In this document: positions 49,347-58,347 of the stretch, piece by piece
Layout: every line of letters starts with the position of its first letter
Numbering within the stretch: position 1 is the first letter of the stretch
Assembly: GCF_009765215.1 (NCBI RefSeq)
Contig: NZ_VLNV01000001.1
Span: forward strand, 1,116,001 to 1,180,000
Origin: Lysobacter prati
GTDB taxonomy: Bacteria; Pseudomonadota; Gammaproteobacteria; Xanthomonadales; Xanthomonadaceae
DNA: 64,000 nt
Direction: 5' to 3'
The notes under the pieces: model-generated
What the model was told of the DNA's origin: nothing
What the model saw: the letters and a program-made list of their open reading frames with translations, nothing else
The model's database searches: none
Translations under genes and position numbers: made by a program

Positions 49347-50630
49347 ATGAAACTGTCTCGCAGCACCCTTTCCGTCGCGCTGCTCGCCGTTCTAGTCGCT
49401 CCTGCCGCCCACGCCGAAATCGCTTTCGACGTCATCGGTGGTTCCGAGATCTCGTTCGAAGGCCTGGTCCAGGCTGATTACAACTATTTCGACAACGACT
49501 TCGCCAACCTCAACGGCGACGCGCCGGACGGCAAGGACAGCGACAACGAAATGCGTCGCGCCGAGCTGGTGCTGAAGGGCAAGGGCCCGGGCAATATCGA
49601 CTGGGTCCTCGGTTACGACGCCAAGGCCGACAAGTGGCTCGACGTCAACGCAAAGTACAAGCTCGGCGGCGATGCCAACCACTACTTCCAGCTTGGCCAG
49701 TTCAAGCAGCCCAACAGCCTGGAAGAGCTGTCGTCGACCAAGAACAACGACTTCATCTCCAAGGCGCTGACCACCAACACCTTCGGCCTTGCCCGTCGCC
49801 TTGGCGCCGCCTACCACTACGGCACCAACGACTGGGGCATCACCGCCAGCTACTTCGATCGCGAGCTGACCGAGCATCCGGCTCCGACGCCGCACGGCCC
49901 GGGCTTCGGCTTCCGCGGCAACTGGGCGCCGATCAACGAGAAGGGCAACATCCTGCACTTCGGCCTGTCGTTCCTCGACTACGACACCTTCCAGGACACG
50001 GTCCGCATCCGCGCCCGTCCGAACGCCGACCTGGCCGGCCAGCGCATCGTCGATACCGGCAACATGACCAACGCCGACCGCCAGCAGACCATCGGTGGCG
50101 AAGCAATGTGGGTGACCGGCCCGTTCAAGCTGCAGGGTGAGTACATGCAGTCGACGATCGAGCGCTACAACAACGGCAACCCGCGCCAGTCGAAGGACTT
50201 CGACGGCAGCAGCTGGTACGTCAGCGGCCTGTGGAACATCACCGGCGAGACCTGGGGTTACAAGGACGGCGTGCCGACCACCCCGCTGCCCGACGCCCCG
50301 TCTTCGGGCATGTGGCAGGTTGGCGCCCGCTTCGACTCGATCGACCTGGACGACGGCCGCGCCATTCCGGGCGCCACCCCGACTGCGGCTTCGGTAGTCG
50401 ACGGCGTGCTCGGCGGCCAGATGGACGCCTGGACCGTCGGCGTGAACATGTACTGGCGTTCGAACTTCAAGTTCATGCTGAACTACGTGATGGTCGACAG
50501 CTCGCGTTACTTCGTCCGCACCCCGGCAGCGCCGTACGCCGACAACCCGGCCAACAACAACGTGCTGGTCAACGGCAAGGTCGACGACAACCCGAACATC
50601 ATCGAAGCCCGCGTCCAGATGTACTGGTAA
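49347..50630 (+). CDS. OprP/OprO-type phosphate-selective porin
   Basis: A 427-residue outer-membrane porin. It has a signal peptide (1-23, ending PAAHA), an acidic N-terminal turn region (YFDNDFANLNGDAPDGKDSD), OprP-family strand motifs (RRAELVLKGK, YQLGQFKQPNSLEELSS-like segment) and the C-terminal ARVQMYW, ending in an aromatic residue as expected of outer-membrane barrels. It lies just upstream of the pst genes and most likely admits phosphate or polyphosphate under starvation. ATG 49347 is chosen; the frame upstream is leader. A TGTCATATTT word 60-70 bases upstream may be a weak Pho half-site. Confidence 0.88.
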   Translation: MKLSRSTLSVALLAVLVAPAAHAEIAFDVIGGSEISFEGLVQADYNYFDNDFANLNGDAPDGKDSDNEMRRAELVLKGKGPGNIDWVLGYDAKADKWLDVNAKYKLGGDANHYFQLGQFKQPNSLEELSSTKNNDFISKALTTNTFGLARRLGAAYHYGTNDWGITASYFDRELTEHPAPTPHGPGFGFRGNWAPINEKGNILHFGLSFLDYDTFQDTVRIRARPNADLAGQRIVDTGNMTNADRQQTIGGEAMWVTGPFKLQGEYMQSTIERYNNGNPRQSKDFDGSSWYVSGLWNITGETWGYKDGVPTTPLPDAPSSGMWQVGARFDSIDLDDGRAIPGATPTAASVVDGVLGGQMDAWTVGVNMYWRSNFKFMLNYVMVDSSRYFVRTPAAPYADNPANNNVLVNGKVDDNPNIIEARVQMYW

Positions 50631-50638
50631 GCACCATG

Positions 50639-50666
50639 GGGGCCCGCTCTCTTCCGGGCCCCTTTT
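50639..50666 (+). terminator. Intrinsic terminator after the porin gene
   Basis: GGGGCCCG (50639-50646), 8-base loop, CGGGCCCC (50655-50662), then TTTT. Confidence 0.8.
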
Positions 50667-50759
50667 CCGGACCAGGTTCCTCCGGCTTCAGACAATCATT
50701 TGCTCTTTCCTCCCCCTCGGGCGCGGCTCAGCCGTGCCCATTTTTTTGGGGAACTCGTC

Positions 50760-50779
50760 ATCCCGGCGTACGCCGGGAT
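50760..50779 (+). repeat. REP-type palindrome
   Basis: ATCCCGGC-GTAC-GCCGGGAT, followed by CCAGG. It lies between the porin terminator and the pstS Pho array. Confidence 0.6.
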
Positions 50780-50847
50780 CCAGGCCGACAGCCTCGGTAT
50801 CGCGGGCTTCGCCGGGCTCAAGGCTGCTTCGAGTGCTCTGTTTCACG

Positions 50848-50902
50848 TGTCACGTCGGTGTCACATAGCCGTCCCGGCACTGTCATCGAACCGTTATCAA
50901 AT
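50848..50902 (+). promoter_or_regulatory. Pho-box array upstream of the first pstS
   Basis: Five consecutive 11-base units: TGTCACGTCGG, TGTCACATAGC, CGTCCCGGCAC, TGTCATCGAAC, CGTTATCAAAT. PhoB recognises pairs of 11-bp direct repeats with TGTCA, so units 1-2 and 4-5 are two good sites in the same phase, predicting phosphate-starvation induction. Confidence 0.8.
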
Positions 50903-50960
50903 GCGCCACGTACGGGTCAGGCCCAAATCAGACCCGCCGTCGTCACTCCAGGAGACCATC

Positions 50961-51980
50961 GTGTTCAAATCCATCCAGTTCCGCCTCGCCGCTCTTGCGC
51001 TGGCGACGGCATTCGTAGCAAACGCTCAGGCCGCCGACGTCACCGGCGCCGGCGCGTCGTTCGTGTATCCCGTCATGTCCAAGTGGTCGGCCGACTACAA
51101 CAAGGCGGCGGGCAAGAAGGTCAACTACCAGTCGATCGGTTCCGGCGGCGGTATCGCCCAGATCAAGGCCGCGACGGTCGACTTCGGCTCCTCCGACGCT
51201 CCGCTCAAGCCCGAAGAGCTGGCCCAGAACGGCCTGGCGCAGTTCCCGTCGGTGATCGGCGGCGTGGTGCCGGTGGTCAACGTGCCGGGCGTCGCCTCGG
51301 GCGCGCTCAAGCTCGACGGCGACACCCTCGCCAACATCTTCCTGGGCAAGATCAAGATGTGGAACGACCCGGCGATTGTCGCCCTCAACGGTGGCGTGCA
51401 GCTGCCGGAGAAGAAGATCACGGTTGTCCACCGTTCGGACGGCTCGGGCACCACCTTCAACTTCGTCAACTTCCTGTCCAAGGTCAGCCCGGAATGGAAG
51501 AGCGGCGTCGGTGAAGGCACTGCGGTCAAGTGGCCGGTCGGCATCGGTGGCAAGGGCAACGAGGGCGTGGCCGCCTACGTCAAGCAGATCGTCGGTGGCA
51601 TCGGCTACGTCGAGCTGTCCTACGCGCTGCAGAACAAGATGGCCTACACCCGTATGAAGAACGCCTCCGGCAACTTCGTGCTGCCGTCGGACGAGAGCTT
51701 CCAGGCCGCTGCCGCCAGCGCCGACTGGGCCAACGCCAAGGACTTCTACCTGGTCATGACCAATGCCCCGGGCGCGAATTCCTGGCCGATCACCGCCACC
51801 AACTTCATCCTGATGTACAAGCAGCCCAAGAACGCCGCCGGCGCCAAGAACGCCAAGGAATTCTTCCGCTGGGTGTACGCCAACGGCGACACCCAGGCCA
51901 AGGCGCTCGACTACGTGCCGCTGCCGGACGCGCTGGTGCAGCAGATCGAGAAGTACTGGACGGCGAACATGAACTACTGA
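50961..51980 (+). CDS. pstS: Phosphate ABC transporter, periplasmic binding protein (PstS1)
   Basis: A 339-residue periplasmic phosphate-binding protein with a cleavable Sec signal (residues 1 to about 24, ending NAQA). The phosphate-binding loops are GAGASFVYPV, HRSDGSGTTFNFV and SIGSGGGIAQIK. The start is GTG 50961 with GGAG upstream; the open frame before it covers the regulatory region. The protein is followed by a strong terminator, so it is expressed in large excess over pstCAB, as in E. coli, or as a free binding protein. A second paralogue follows at 52380. Confidence 0.94.
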   Translation: MFKSIQFRLAALALATAFVANAQAADVTGAGASFVYPVMSKWSADYNKAAGKKVNYQSIGSGGGIAQIKAATVDFGSSDAPLKPEELAQNGLAQFPSVIGGVVPVVNVPGVASGALKLDGDTLANIFLGKIKMWNDPAIVALNGGVQLPEKKITVVHRSDGSGTTFNFVNFLSKVSPEWKSGVGEGTAVKWPVGIGGKGNEGVAAYVKQIVGGIGYVELSYALQNKMAYTRMKNASGNFVLPSDESFQAAAASADWANAKDFYLVMTNAPGANSWPITATNFILMYKQPKNAAGAKNAKEFFRWVYANGDTQAKALDYVPLPDALVQQIEKYWTANMNY

Positions 51981-52005
51981 GCCTCGCCGCTCATGCACGA
52001 CTGAA

Positions 52006-52032
52006 AGCGGGCCTTCGGGCCCGCTTCTTTTT
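52006..52032 (+). terminator. Intrinsic terminator after first pstS
   Basis: AGCGGGCC-TTCG-GGCCCGCT followed by TCTTTTT. Confidence 0.85.
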
Positions 52033-52059
52033 GCGTGTTGGGGTTTCGTCTGCGGAAGG

Positions 52060-52175
52060 GCGTCGTTCGACGGACTGGGGGTTGCTCCGCCCCTTCGTCG
52101 GACATCCTGTCCGAAGGCGGGGCGCGGGACATCCATGTCCCGCTGCTGCGCAACCCCCAGCCCGTCGAACGACGC
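52060..52175 (-). repeat. 116-bp structured dispersed repeat, copy C (inverted)
   Basis: Same length and layout as copies A and B but on the opposite strand. Outer arms and hairpin 1 differ from A at many positions, yet paired bases change together. Hairpin 2 (37 bases) and the GCAGCAG linker are identical to A. The leader also reads in reverse with GGGCAATGAAATGCC nearby. Confidence 0.88.
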
Positions 52176-52270
52176 TCCGGCATTTCATTGCCCGGTCTTC
52201 GGCATTTGCCCGTCATCCCCGTTGCCCGGAATACGCCACCGGGGGTCCTGCGGCCTTGGCTACAGAAATG

Positions 52271-52314
52271 TGACGGTTCGATGTCATCGGGGTGTAACAA
52301 AAAGATCATCAAAT
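52271..52314 (+). promoter_or_regulatory. Pho-box array upstream of the second pstS
   Basis: Four consecutive 11-base units: TGACGGTTCGA, TGTCATCGGGG, TGTAACAAAAA, GATCATCAAAT. The middle two form the best Pho box. The last unit ends with ATCAAAT as does the last unit of the first array. Confidence 0.72.
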
Positions 52315-52379
52315 GGCGCAGCCCGGGGCGAGAGCCTTGGATTCCCGATTCATATCTCCCTCCCCCTACGGAGTTGCGC

Positions 52380-53468
52380 ATGAACACGACGACGGCCCGC
52401 GTTGCCGCCCTCGCCTTCGCCATTGCCCTGACCGCGACCGCCTGCAAGCCGTCCGGCGAGGCACAGGCACCTGCTGGCGACGCCAGCACGGCAGCCGCAG
52501 CTCCCGCCGGCGACAAGGTCGCCGCGCAGATCACCGGCGCCGGCGCGACGTTCATCTACCCGCTGATTTCGAAGTGGTCGGACGACTACAACAAGGCCAC
52601 CGGGGCAAAGGTCAATTACCAGTCGATCGGCTCCGGCGGCGGTATCGCCCAGATCAAGGCCGGCACCGTCGACTTCGGTTCCTCCGACAAGCCGCTGACG
52701 ACCGAAGACCTGGCCGCGGCCGGTCTTGGCCAGTTCCCCTCCGCCATCGGCGGTGTGGTCCCGGTGGTCAACATCGAAGGCCTGGAGCCTGGCAAGTTGC
52801 GCCTGACCGGCCCGCTGCTGGCCGACATCTTCCAGGGCAAGATCACCACCTGGAACGACCCGGCGGTCGCCGCGGTCAACCCGGGCGTCACTCTGCCCTC
52901 GACCAAGATCAATATCGTGCACCGCTCCGACGGTTCGGGCACCACCTTCAACTTCACCAACTACCTGTCCAAGGTCAGCCCGACCTGGAAGAGCGCAATT
53001 GGTGAGGGCACCACGGTGAAGTGGCCCGGTGGCGTAGGTGGCAAGGGCAACGAAGGCGTGGCCTCGTACGTGCAGCAGATCAAGGGCTCGATCGGCTATG
53101 TCGAACTCGCCTACGCCGTGCAGAACAGGATGACCTACACCTCGCTGCAGAACGCCGCCGGCAACTGGGTGCAGCCCAATGCCGAAAGCTTCCAGGCGGC
53201 CGCCGAAGGCGCCGACTGGGCCAACGCCAAGGACTTCAACCTGGTGATCACCAACGCCAGCGGCGCACAGGCGTGGCCGATCACCGCGACCAATTTCATC
53301 CTGATGTACAAGCAGCCCAAGGACGCCAAGCGCAGCGCCGACACGCTCGCCTTCTTCAAGTGGGCCTTCGAGAACGGCCAGGCGCATGCGAAGTCGCTGG
53401 ACTACGTGCCGCTGCCGCCGGCGCTGGTGCAGCAGGTGGAAGCGTACTGGGCCGCTGAGTTCAAGTGA
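52380..53468 (+). CDS. pstS: Phosphate ABC transporter binding lipoprotein (PstS2)
   Basis: A 362-residue paralogue of the first PstS. The key difference is a lipobox (TATAC, Cys at about 22) followed by an Ala-rich linker, so it should be a lipoprotein tethered to the membrane rather than free in the periplasm. The phosphate loops (GAGATFIYPL, HRSDGSGTTFNFT) are conserved. It begins the pstS2-pstC-pstA-pstB unit; pstC starts 11 bases after the stop. Confidence 0.94.
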   Translation: MNTTTARVAALAFAIALTATACKPSGEAQAPAGDASTAAAAPAGDKVAAQITGAGATFIYPLISKWSDDYNKATGAKVNYQSIGSGGGIAQIKAGTVDFGSSDKPLTTEDLAAAGLGQFPSAIGGVVPVVNIEGLEPGKLRLTGPLLADIFQGKITTWNDPAVAAVNPGVTLPSTKINIVHRSDGSGTTFNFTNYLSKVSPTWKSAIGEGTTVKWPGGVGGKGNEGVASYVQQIKGSIGYVELAYAVQNRMTYTSLQNAAGNWVQPNAESFQAAAEGADWANAKDFNLVITNASGAQAWPITATNFILMYKQPKDAKRSADTLAFFKWAFENGQAHAKSLDYVPLPPALVQQVEAYWAAEFK

Positions 53469-53479
53469 CGGACTGACAC

Positions 53480-54448
53480 ATGTCCGCCACCACCATTCCC
53501 GCCGCAGTGCCCGGTTCGCGCGATCACCACGACGCGCGCAACGACAAGCTGTTCCGCTACATCCTGACCGGCACCGTGGTGTTCGTGCTGATCGCCCTGG
53601 CCGGCGCCGCACTGTCGATGCTGTGGGGCGGTCGCCACGTGCTGGCCGCATCGGGACTGGATTTCTTCATCACCACCGAATGGAATCCGGTCGAGGACAA
53701 GTACGGCGCGCTGGTGCCGATCTACGGCACGATCGTCACCGCCCTGGTCGCCATGCTGATCGCGGTTCCGGTCAGCTTCGGCATCGCCTTCTTCCTGACC
53801 GAGGTCGCGCCGCGCTGGGCGCGTGGCCCGATCGGCACCGCCATCGAACTGCTCGCCGGCATCCCGTCGATCATCTACGGCATGTGGGGCCTGTTCGTGC
53901 TGGTGCCGGTGATGACCGAGTACGTCACGCCCTGGCTCAATGACAACCTCGGCACCTGGCCGGTGATCGGCCAGTTCTTCCAGGGCCCGCCGCTGGGCAT
54001 CGGCATGCTAACCGCCGGCATCGTGCTGGCGATCATGGTGATCCCGTTCATTTCCTCGGTGATGCGCGAGGTCTTCCTGACCGTGCCGACGCGACTGAAA
54101 GAGTCCGCTTACGCGCTGGGTTCGACCAAGTGGGAAGTGAGCTGGGACATCGTCCTGCCGTACACCCGCTCGGCCGTGATCGGCGGCGTCTTCCTCGGCC
54201 TCGGCCGCGCGCTCGGCGAGACCATGGCCGTCGCCTTCGTCATCGGCAACAGCGTCAACTTCTCGACCTCGCTGCTCGAGCCGGGCACCACGATCGCCGC
54301 GCTGATCGCCAATGACTTCGGCGAAGCCACTGAGACCTACCGTTCCGCGCTGCTGCTGCTCGGCTTCGTTCTGTTCATCGTCACCTTCGTCGTGCTGGCC
54401 ATTGCCCGCCTGATGCTGATGCAACTGTCGCGCAAGGAGGGGAACTAA
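53480..54448 (+). CDS. pstC: Phosphate ABC transporter permease PstC
   Basis: A 322-residue inner-membrane subunit with six predicted helices. The typical EAA loop of ABC permeases is seen in ESAYALGSTKWEVSW, and the PstC-like AIELLAGIPSIIYGMWGL region is present. It works with PstA as the translocation channel. The stop shares one base with the pstA start (TAATG). Confidence 0.96.
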   Translation: MSATTIPAAVPGSRDHHDARNDKLFRYILTGTVVFVLIALAGAALSMLWGGRHVLAASGLDFFITTEWNPVEDKYGALVPIYGTIVTALVAMLIAVPVSFGIAFFLTEVAPRWARGPIGTAIELLAGIPSIIYGMWGLFVLVPVMTEYVTPWLNDNLGTWPVIGQFFQGPPLGIGMLTAGIVLAIMVIPFISSVMREVFLTVPTRLKESAYALGSTKWEVSWDIVLPYTRSAVIGGVFLGLGRALGETMAVAFVIGNSVNFSTSLLEPGTTIAALIANDFGEATETYRSALLLLGFVLFIVTFVVLAIARLMLMQLSRKEGN

Positions 54449-55344
54449 TGGCCACCACTGCCAAGGCACTGAAGGCCACTGACCATCGCGTCGCAGATGG
54501 CCTCTACCGCAAGCGCCGTATCGTCAACGCAGTGTCCCTCGTGCTGGCCTGCGCAGCTGCCCTGTTCGGCCTGTTCTTCCTTGGCTGGATCCTGTGGACG
54601 CTGATCTCCAAGGGCATCGGCGGCGTCAACCTGGCGCTGTTCACCCAGAACACGCCGCCGCCGCTGCAGGAAGGCGGCCTGATGAACGCCTTCTTCGGCA
54701 GCGCGGTGATGTGCGCGATCGCGATCCTGATCGGCACGCCGCTCGGCATCGCCGCCGGCACCTGGCTGGCCGAATACGGCAACGCACGCAAGATCGGCAC
54801 CGTGGTCCGCTTCGTCAACGACATCCTGCTGTCGGCGCCCTCGATAGTGCTGGGCCTGTTCGTCTACACCCTGGTGGTGATGCAGTCCGGCGGCAACTTC
54901 TCGGCGCTGGCCGGTGCGATCTCGCTGGCCTTCATCGTCTTGCCGGTGGTGGTACGCACCACCGACGAAATGCTGCGGCTGGTGCCGGCGCAGATGCGCG
55001 AAGCCGCCCTCTCGCTGGGCGTACCGCAATGGAAAGTGATCGTGCAGGTGCTGTATCGCAGCGCCTCGGCCGGCATCGTCACCGGCGTTCTGCTGGCACT
55101 GGCGCGTATTTCCGGCGAGACCGCGCCGCTGCTGTTCACCGCCTTCGGCAACCAGTACTGGAGCACCAACATCCTCCAGCCGATGGCCAGCGTGCCGGTG
55201 GTGATGAACCAGTTCGCCGGCAGTCCCTACGAATCGTGGCAGGTGCTGGCGTGGGCCGGCGCGCTGGTGCTCACGGTGTTCGTCCTCCTCATAAGCCTGG
55301 TGGCCCGCGCCATCGTGCTTCGAAACAAGATCAGCCATGACTGA
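54448..55344 (+). CDS. pstA: Phosphate ABC transporter permease PstA
   Basis: A 298-residue permease with six predicted helices and an EAA loop, [15 protein letters not shown]. The N terminus [17 protein letters not shown] is cytoplasmic. It overlaps pstC by one base and is overlapped by pstB by eight bases, showing a tightly coupled operon. Confidence 0.96.
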   Translation: MATTAKALKATDHRVADGLYRKRRIVNAVSLVLACAAALFGLFFLGWILWTLISKGIGGVNLALFTQNTPPPLQEGGLMNAFFGSAVMCAIAILIGTPLGIAAGTWLAEYGNARKIGTVVRFVNDILLSAPSIVLGLFVYTLVVMQSGGNFSALAGAISLAFIVLPVVVRTTDEMLRLVPAQMREAALSLGVPQWKVIVQVLYRSASAGIVTGVLLALARISGETAPLLFTAFGNQYWSTNILQPMASVPVVMNQFAGSPYESWQVLAWAGALVLTVFVLLISLVARAIVLRNKISHD

Positions 55345-56188
55345 CCTCACGCCCTCCCGCATCGCCCGGACTCCGGCCATGAACGACTCCCGCCTTACGG
55401 TCGCCACGCCTGAGCGCGCCAGCGCCGCAGCGGCACCGGTGAAGCTCGCCGCGCGCGGACTGAACTTCTACTACGACAAGTTCCATGCGCTGAAGGACAT
55501 CCACCTGGAGATCCCGGAGAAGCGCGTCACCGCGCTGATCGGGCCTTCGGGCTGCGGCAAGTCGACCCTGCTGCGCATCTTCAACCGCATCTATGCGCTG
55601 TACCCCAAGCTGGAGGCCAAGGGCGAGGTGCTGCTCGATGGCGACAACATCCTCGACCCGCGCTACCCGATGAACCGGCTGCGCAGCAAGGTCGGGATGG
55701 TGTTCCAGAAGCCGGTGCCGTTCCCGATGACGATCTTCGAGAACGTCGCCTACGGCATCCGCCACCACGAGAAGCTGTCCAAGGCCGACATGAACGACCG
55801 CGTCGAGCATGCCCTGCGCCAGGGCGCGCTGTGGGACGAGGTCAAGGACAAGCTCGGCCAGAGCGCGCTGGGCCTGTCGGGCGGCCAGCAGCAGCGTCTG
55901 TGCATCGCCCGCGCCGTGGCCCTGCGCCCGGACGTGCTGCTGCTCGACGAGCCGACCTCGGCGCTGGACCCGATCTCCACCAGCCGCATCGAGCAACTGG
56001 TCGAAGAGCTCAAGAAGGATTACACGATCGCGATCGTGACCCACAACATGCAGCAGGCAGCGCGTGTGTCGGACTTCACGGCCTTCATGTACCTGGGCGA
56101 CCTGATCGAACACGGCAACACCGAAACGATCTTCTCCAATCCGAGCAAGCAGCAGACCGAGGACTACATCACCGGCCGCTTCGGTTGA
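55337..56188 (+). CDS. pstB: Phosphate ABC transporter ATP-binding protein PstB
   Basis: A 283-residue ATPase. Motifs are Walker [12 protein letters not shown], signature LSGGQQQR, Walker [13 protein letters not shown]-loop [11 protein letters not shown] 55337 overlaps the pstA end; a second in-frame ATG at 55379 (MNDSRLTV) could be the true start, since the first about 40 residues are not family-like. Confidence 0.96.
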   Translation: MTDLTPSRIARTPAMNDSRLTVATPERASAAAAPVKLAARGLNFYYDKFHALKDIHLEIPEKRVTALIGPSGCGKSTLLRIFNRIYALYPKLEAKGEVLLDGDNILDPRYPMNRLRSKVGMVFQKPVPFPMTIFENVAYGIRHHEKLSKADMNDRVEHALRQGALWDEVKDKLGQSALGLSGGQQQRLCIARAVALRPDVLLLDEPTSALDPISTSRIEQLVEELKKDYTIAIVTHNMQQAARVSDFTAFMYLGDLIEHGNTETIFSNPSKQQTEDYITGRFG

Positions 56189-56243
56189 TGCATTTCGAGC
56201 CTTTCTCCCGCGAACGGGAGATGGGATCAGACAGGACACCCAG

Positions 56244-56954
56244 ATGAGTACCCAAATGCACGACCACATCGTCAAGAGCTACGACGAAGAGCAGCGCCGG
56301 CTGCTCAACGAAACCCTGCGCATGGGCGAGATGGCCGCCTCGCAACTCGAGGCCGCCCTTGACGTCGTGCAACGCCGCGACGACAAGGCCGCCGAACGCA
56401 TCATCGCCAACGACGAAGCCATCGATGCGCTGGAGCTGGAAATCAGCCACGACGTCATGAAGCTGGCGCTTCGCGGCCCGATGGCGCGCGACCTCCGCGA
56501 GATCCTGTCGGCGATCCGGATCGCGGCGGACATCGAGCGCATCGGCGACTACGCCGCCAATGTCGCCAAGCGCTCCACTGCGCTGAACCTGTCGCCGCCG
56601 TTGCCGCACATCAGCGGACTGCACGCGATCGGCACGCTGGCGGTGCAGCAGTTGCGCGACGTGCTGGCCGCGTACCGCGACAACAACATCGAACTGGCCC
56701 AGCGCGTGCGCGCCCGCGATGCCGAGATCGACATCGCCTACACCGCCCTGTTCCGCGAGCTGCTGACCTACATGATGGAAGACGCGCGCAGCATCACCGG
56801 CTGCACGCACCTGCTGTTCATGGCCAAGAACATCGAACGGATCGGCGACCACGCCACCAACATCGCCGAGAACGTCTGGTTCCTGGTCAGGGGCGAGGAA
56901 CTGTTGCCGCCGCGAGAGAAGCGCGACGACAGCAGCACCACCGGCGCGGTCTGA
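56244..56954 (+). CDS. phoU: Phosphate signalling protein PhoU
   Basis: A 236-residue, two-domain three-helix-bundle protein that couples the Pst transporter to the PhoR kinase, keeping PhoB off when phosphate is high. The repeated metal-binding signatures are IERIGDYAANVAKR and IERIGDHATNIAEN. It follows pstB by 55 bases. No phoB/phoR pair is in the window. Confidence 0.95.
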   Translation: MSTQMHDHIVKSYDEEQRRLLNETLRMGEMAASQLEAALDVVQRRDDKAAERIIANDEAIDALELEISHDVMKLALRGPMARDLREILSAIRIAADIERIGDYAANVAKRSTALNLSPPLPHISGLHAIGTLAVQQLRDVLAAYRDNNIELAQRVRARDAEIDIAYTALFRELLTYMMEDARSITGCTHLLFMAKNIERIGDHATNIAENVWFLVRGEELLPPREKRDDSSTTGAV

Positions 56955-56973
56955 CCGCGCAAGGCGCCACCGC

Positions 56974-57032
56974 AGGAGCGAGCTTGCTCGCGATTTGCCG
57001 GCACGTACCCGGTCGCGAGCAAGCTCGCTCCT
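56974..57032. repeat. 20-bp perfect inverted repeat after phoU
   Basis: AGGAGCGAGCTTGCTCGCGA (56974-56993) and its exact reverse complement (57013-57032) are separated by 19 bases. Each arm is also a small palindrome. It may terminate phoU. The following 293 bases up to the sigma gene hold no other gene. Confidence 0.8.
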
Positions 57033-57325
57033 ACGGCTGATTTTGCAAAACATCTGTGCCGCGGCCGCGACTTCTCCGGCCGCCCACCCGCGTAGAACCC
57101 GTCATTGGACGGAAAGTTGCGGGCTTGGACGCTCGCTACCATGCACCCTCGACCCCGCACGGGGCCGGCAAGCAAGTCGTTCCGGCAAAGACGACGGAAC
57201 TGAACGGACTCTAAATAGCGCGACGCATTCGCGGTCCGCGCCGAATCATTCCGCCCTCTCCCCAACTCATGGCTTATGCGCTGGCCCCTACACGGCCCCA
57301 AGCTCTGGCAGGAGAACCCCGCGGC

Positions 57326-57841
57326 ATGAAGCAACTTATGGCCAATGGCGATCTGGAAGCGGCGCGCATGGGCGATTGCCTCGCACTGGAGCGGGTGTTG
57401 TGCCGTTCGCGCCAGGACCTGCGCCGCTACGCCGAATTCCACTGCGTCGTCAACGACGTCGAAGACGCTGTACAGGAAAGCCTGATAACGGTTTCACGCA
57501 AGCTCTGCGACCTGCGCGCGCTCGAATGCTTCACCTCGTGGGTGTTCCGCATCGTCAAGCGCGAGTGCAACCGGCTCAAGCGCGGCCGGCGCTGGCTCAG
57601 CGGCGATGAAATCACCGACGACATCATGCCGGTGGTCACGCCCGAACCGGCCGAATGGCGCCACGATGTCGCCGCCGCGCTGGAATCGTTACCCGCCCAC
57701 TACAGGGAAGTGGTACTACTGCGCGACCTGGAGGGATTAACCATCGCCGAAATCGCCGACCACCTCACGCTAACAAGCGAAGCGGTCAAATCGCGACTGC
57801 ATCGCGCGCGGGCACTGGCCCGCGAATACCTCAGCCAGTGA
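57326..57841 (+). CDS. ECF-type RNA polymerase sigma factor
   Basis: A 171-residue sigma-70-family factor with region 2 (VNDVEDAVQESLITVSRKL) and region 4 (LPAHYREVVLLRDLEGLTIA with EIADHLTLTSEAVKSRLHRA), but no region 1.1 or 3. It controls a specific stress regulon. ATG 57326 is chosen from several in-frame starts (57269, 57326, 57338), with AGGAG 11 bases upstream. No anti-sigma gene adjoins it. It lies 110 bases upstream of, and co-oriented with, the hvf-like operon, so it may drive it. Confidence 0.87.
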   Translation: MKQLMANGDLEAARMGDCLALERVLCRSRQDLRRYAEFHCVVNDVEDAVQESLITVSRKLCDLRALECFTSWVFRIVKRECNRLKRGRRWLSGDEITDDIMPVVTPEPAEWRHDVAAALESLPAHYREVVLLRDLEGLTIAEIADHLTLTSEAVKSRLHRARALAREYLSQ

Positions 57842-57951
57842 ATCGTTTTGCCTTACCGGTGCCTCTTATGGGCAGCGGAACCGGCTGACGACGAGTTCGA
57901 CCCGGACGCAATCCCTGGCGGATCCCCGCCACCACCCGCAGGAGAGAACAC

Positions 57952-58344
57952 ATGTCGAAGCAAACCAACAAGCCCATCGCCCTCGCCCTCGGCGCCATCG
58001 TTGGCGGACTTGCCCTGTCGGGCTCGGCGTTCGCAATGAGCGACCTGGCCTCTGGCTACATGCTCGGCACCGGCGCAGCCGCATCCGACAACAAGGCCGC
58101 CGAAGGCAGCTGCGGCGTCGACAAGATGGACACCGACAAGGACGGCAAGGTTTCCAAGGCCGAGTTCGGCGCCGCCCACAAGGGCGACACCAGCAAGTTC
58201 GCCGCCCACGACACCAACAAGGACGGTTTCATCAGCGCCGACGAAGCCAAGGCCACCGGCGAAGGCAAGTGCGGCGCCGACAAGGACAAGAAGAAGGCCG
58301 GTGAAGGCAAGTGCGGCGAAGGCAAGTGCGGTGGCTCGGCCTGA
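57952..58344 (+). CDS. HvfA/bufferin-like RiPP metallophore precursor with EF hands
   Basis: A 130-residue secreted precursor. It has a signal peptide (1 to about 28, ending GSAFA), two canonical 12-residue EF-hand loops (D60-E71 in DTDKDGKVSKAE and D87-E98 in DTNKDGFISADE) and four cysteines, all in EG(K/S)CG contexts: C54 (EGSCG), C107, C121 and C126 (EGKCG). In known Hvf systems the Cys in EGKCG motifs is converted by a DUF692 enzyme with its partner protein, giving a copper-binding product. The three C-terminal motifs read as the probable core. Modification here is inferred from neighbours. The start has AGGAGAG upstream. Confidence 0.85.
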   Translation: MSKQTNKPIALALGAIVGGLALSGSAFAMSDLASGYMLGTGAAASDNKAAEGSCGVDKMDTDKDGKVSKAEFGAAHKGDTSKFAAHDTNKDGFISADEAKATGEGKCGADKDKKKAGEGKCGEGKCGGSA

Positions 58345-58347
58345 GCC

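Noticed and set aside
58108-58250. Calmodulin-like or calcium sensor protein as sole explanation for the 57952 gene
   Set aside because: EF hands are real, but the signal peptide, EGKCG motifs and the MNIO/DUF2063/DoxX neighbours make a RiPP precursor the better reading.
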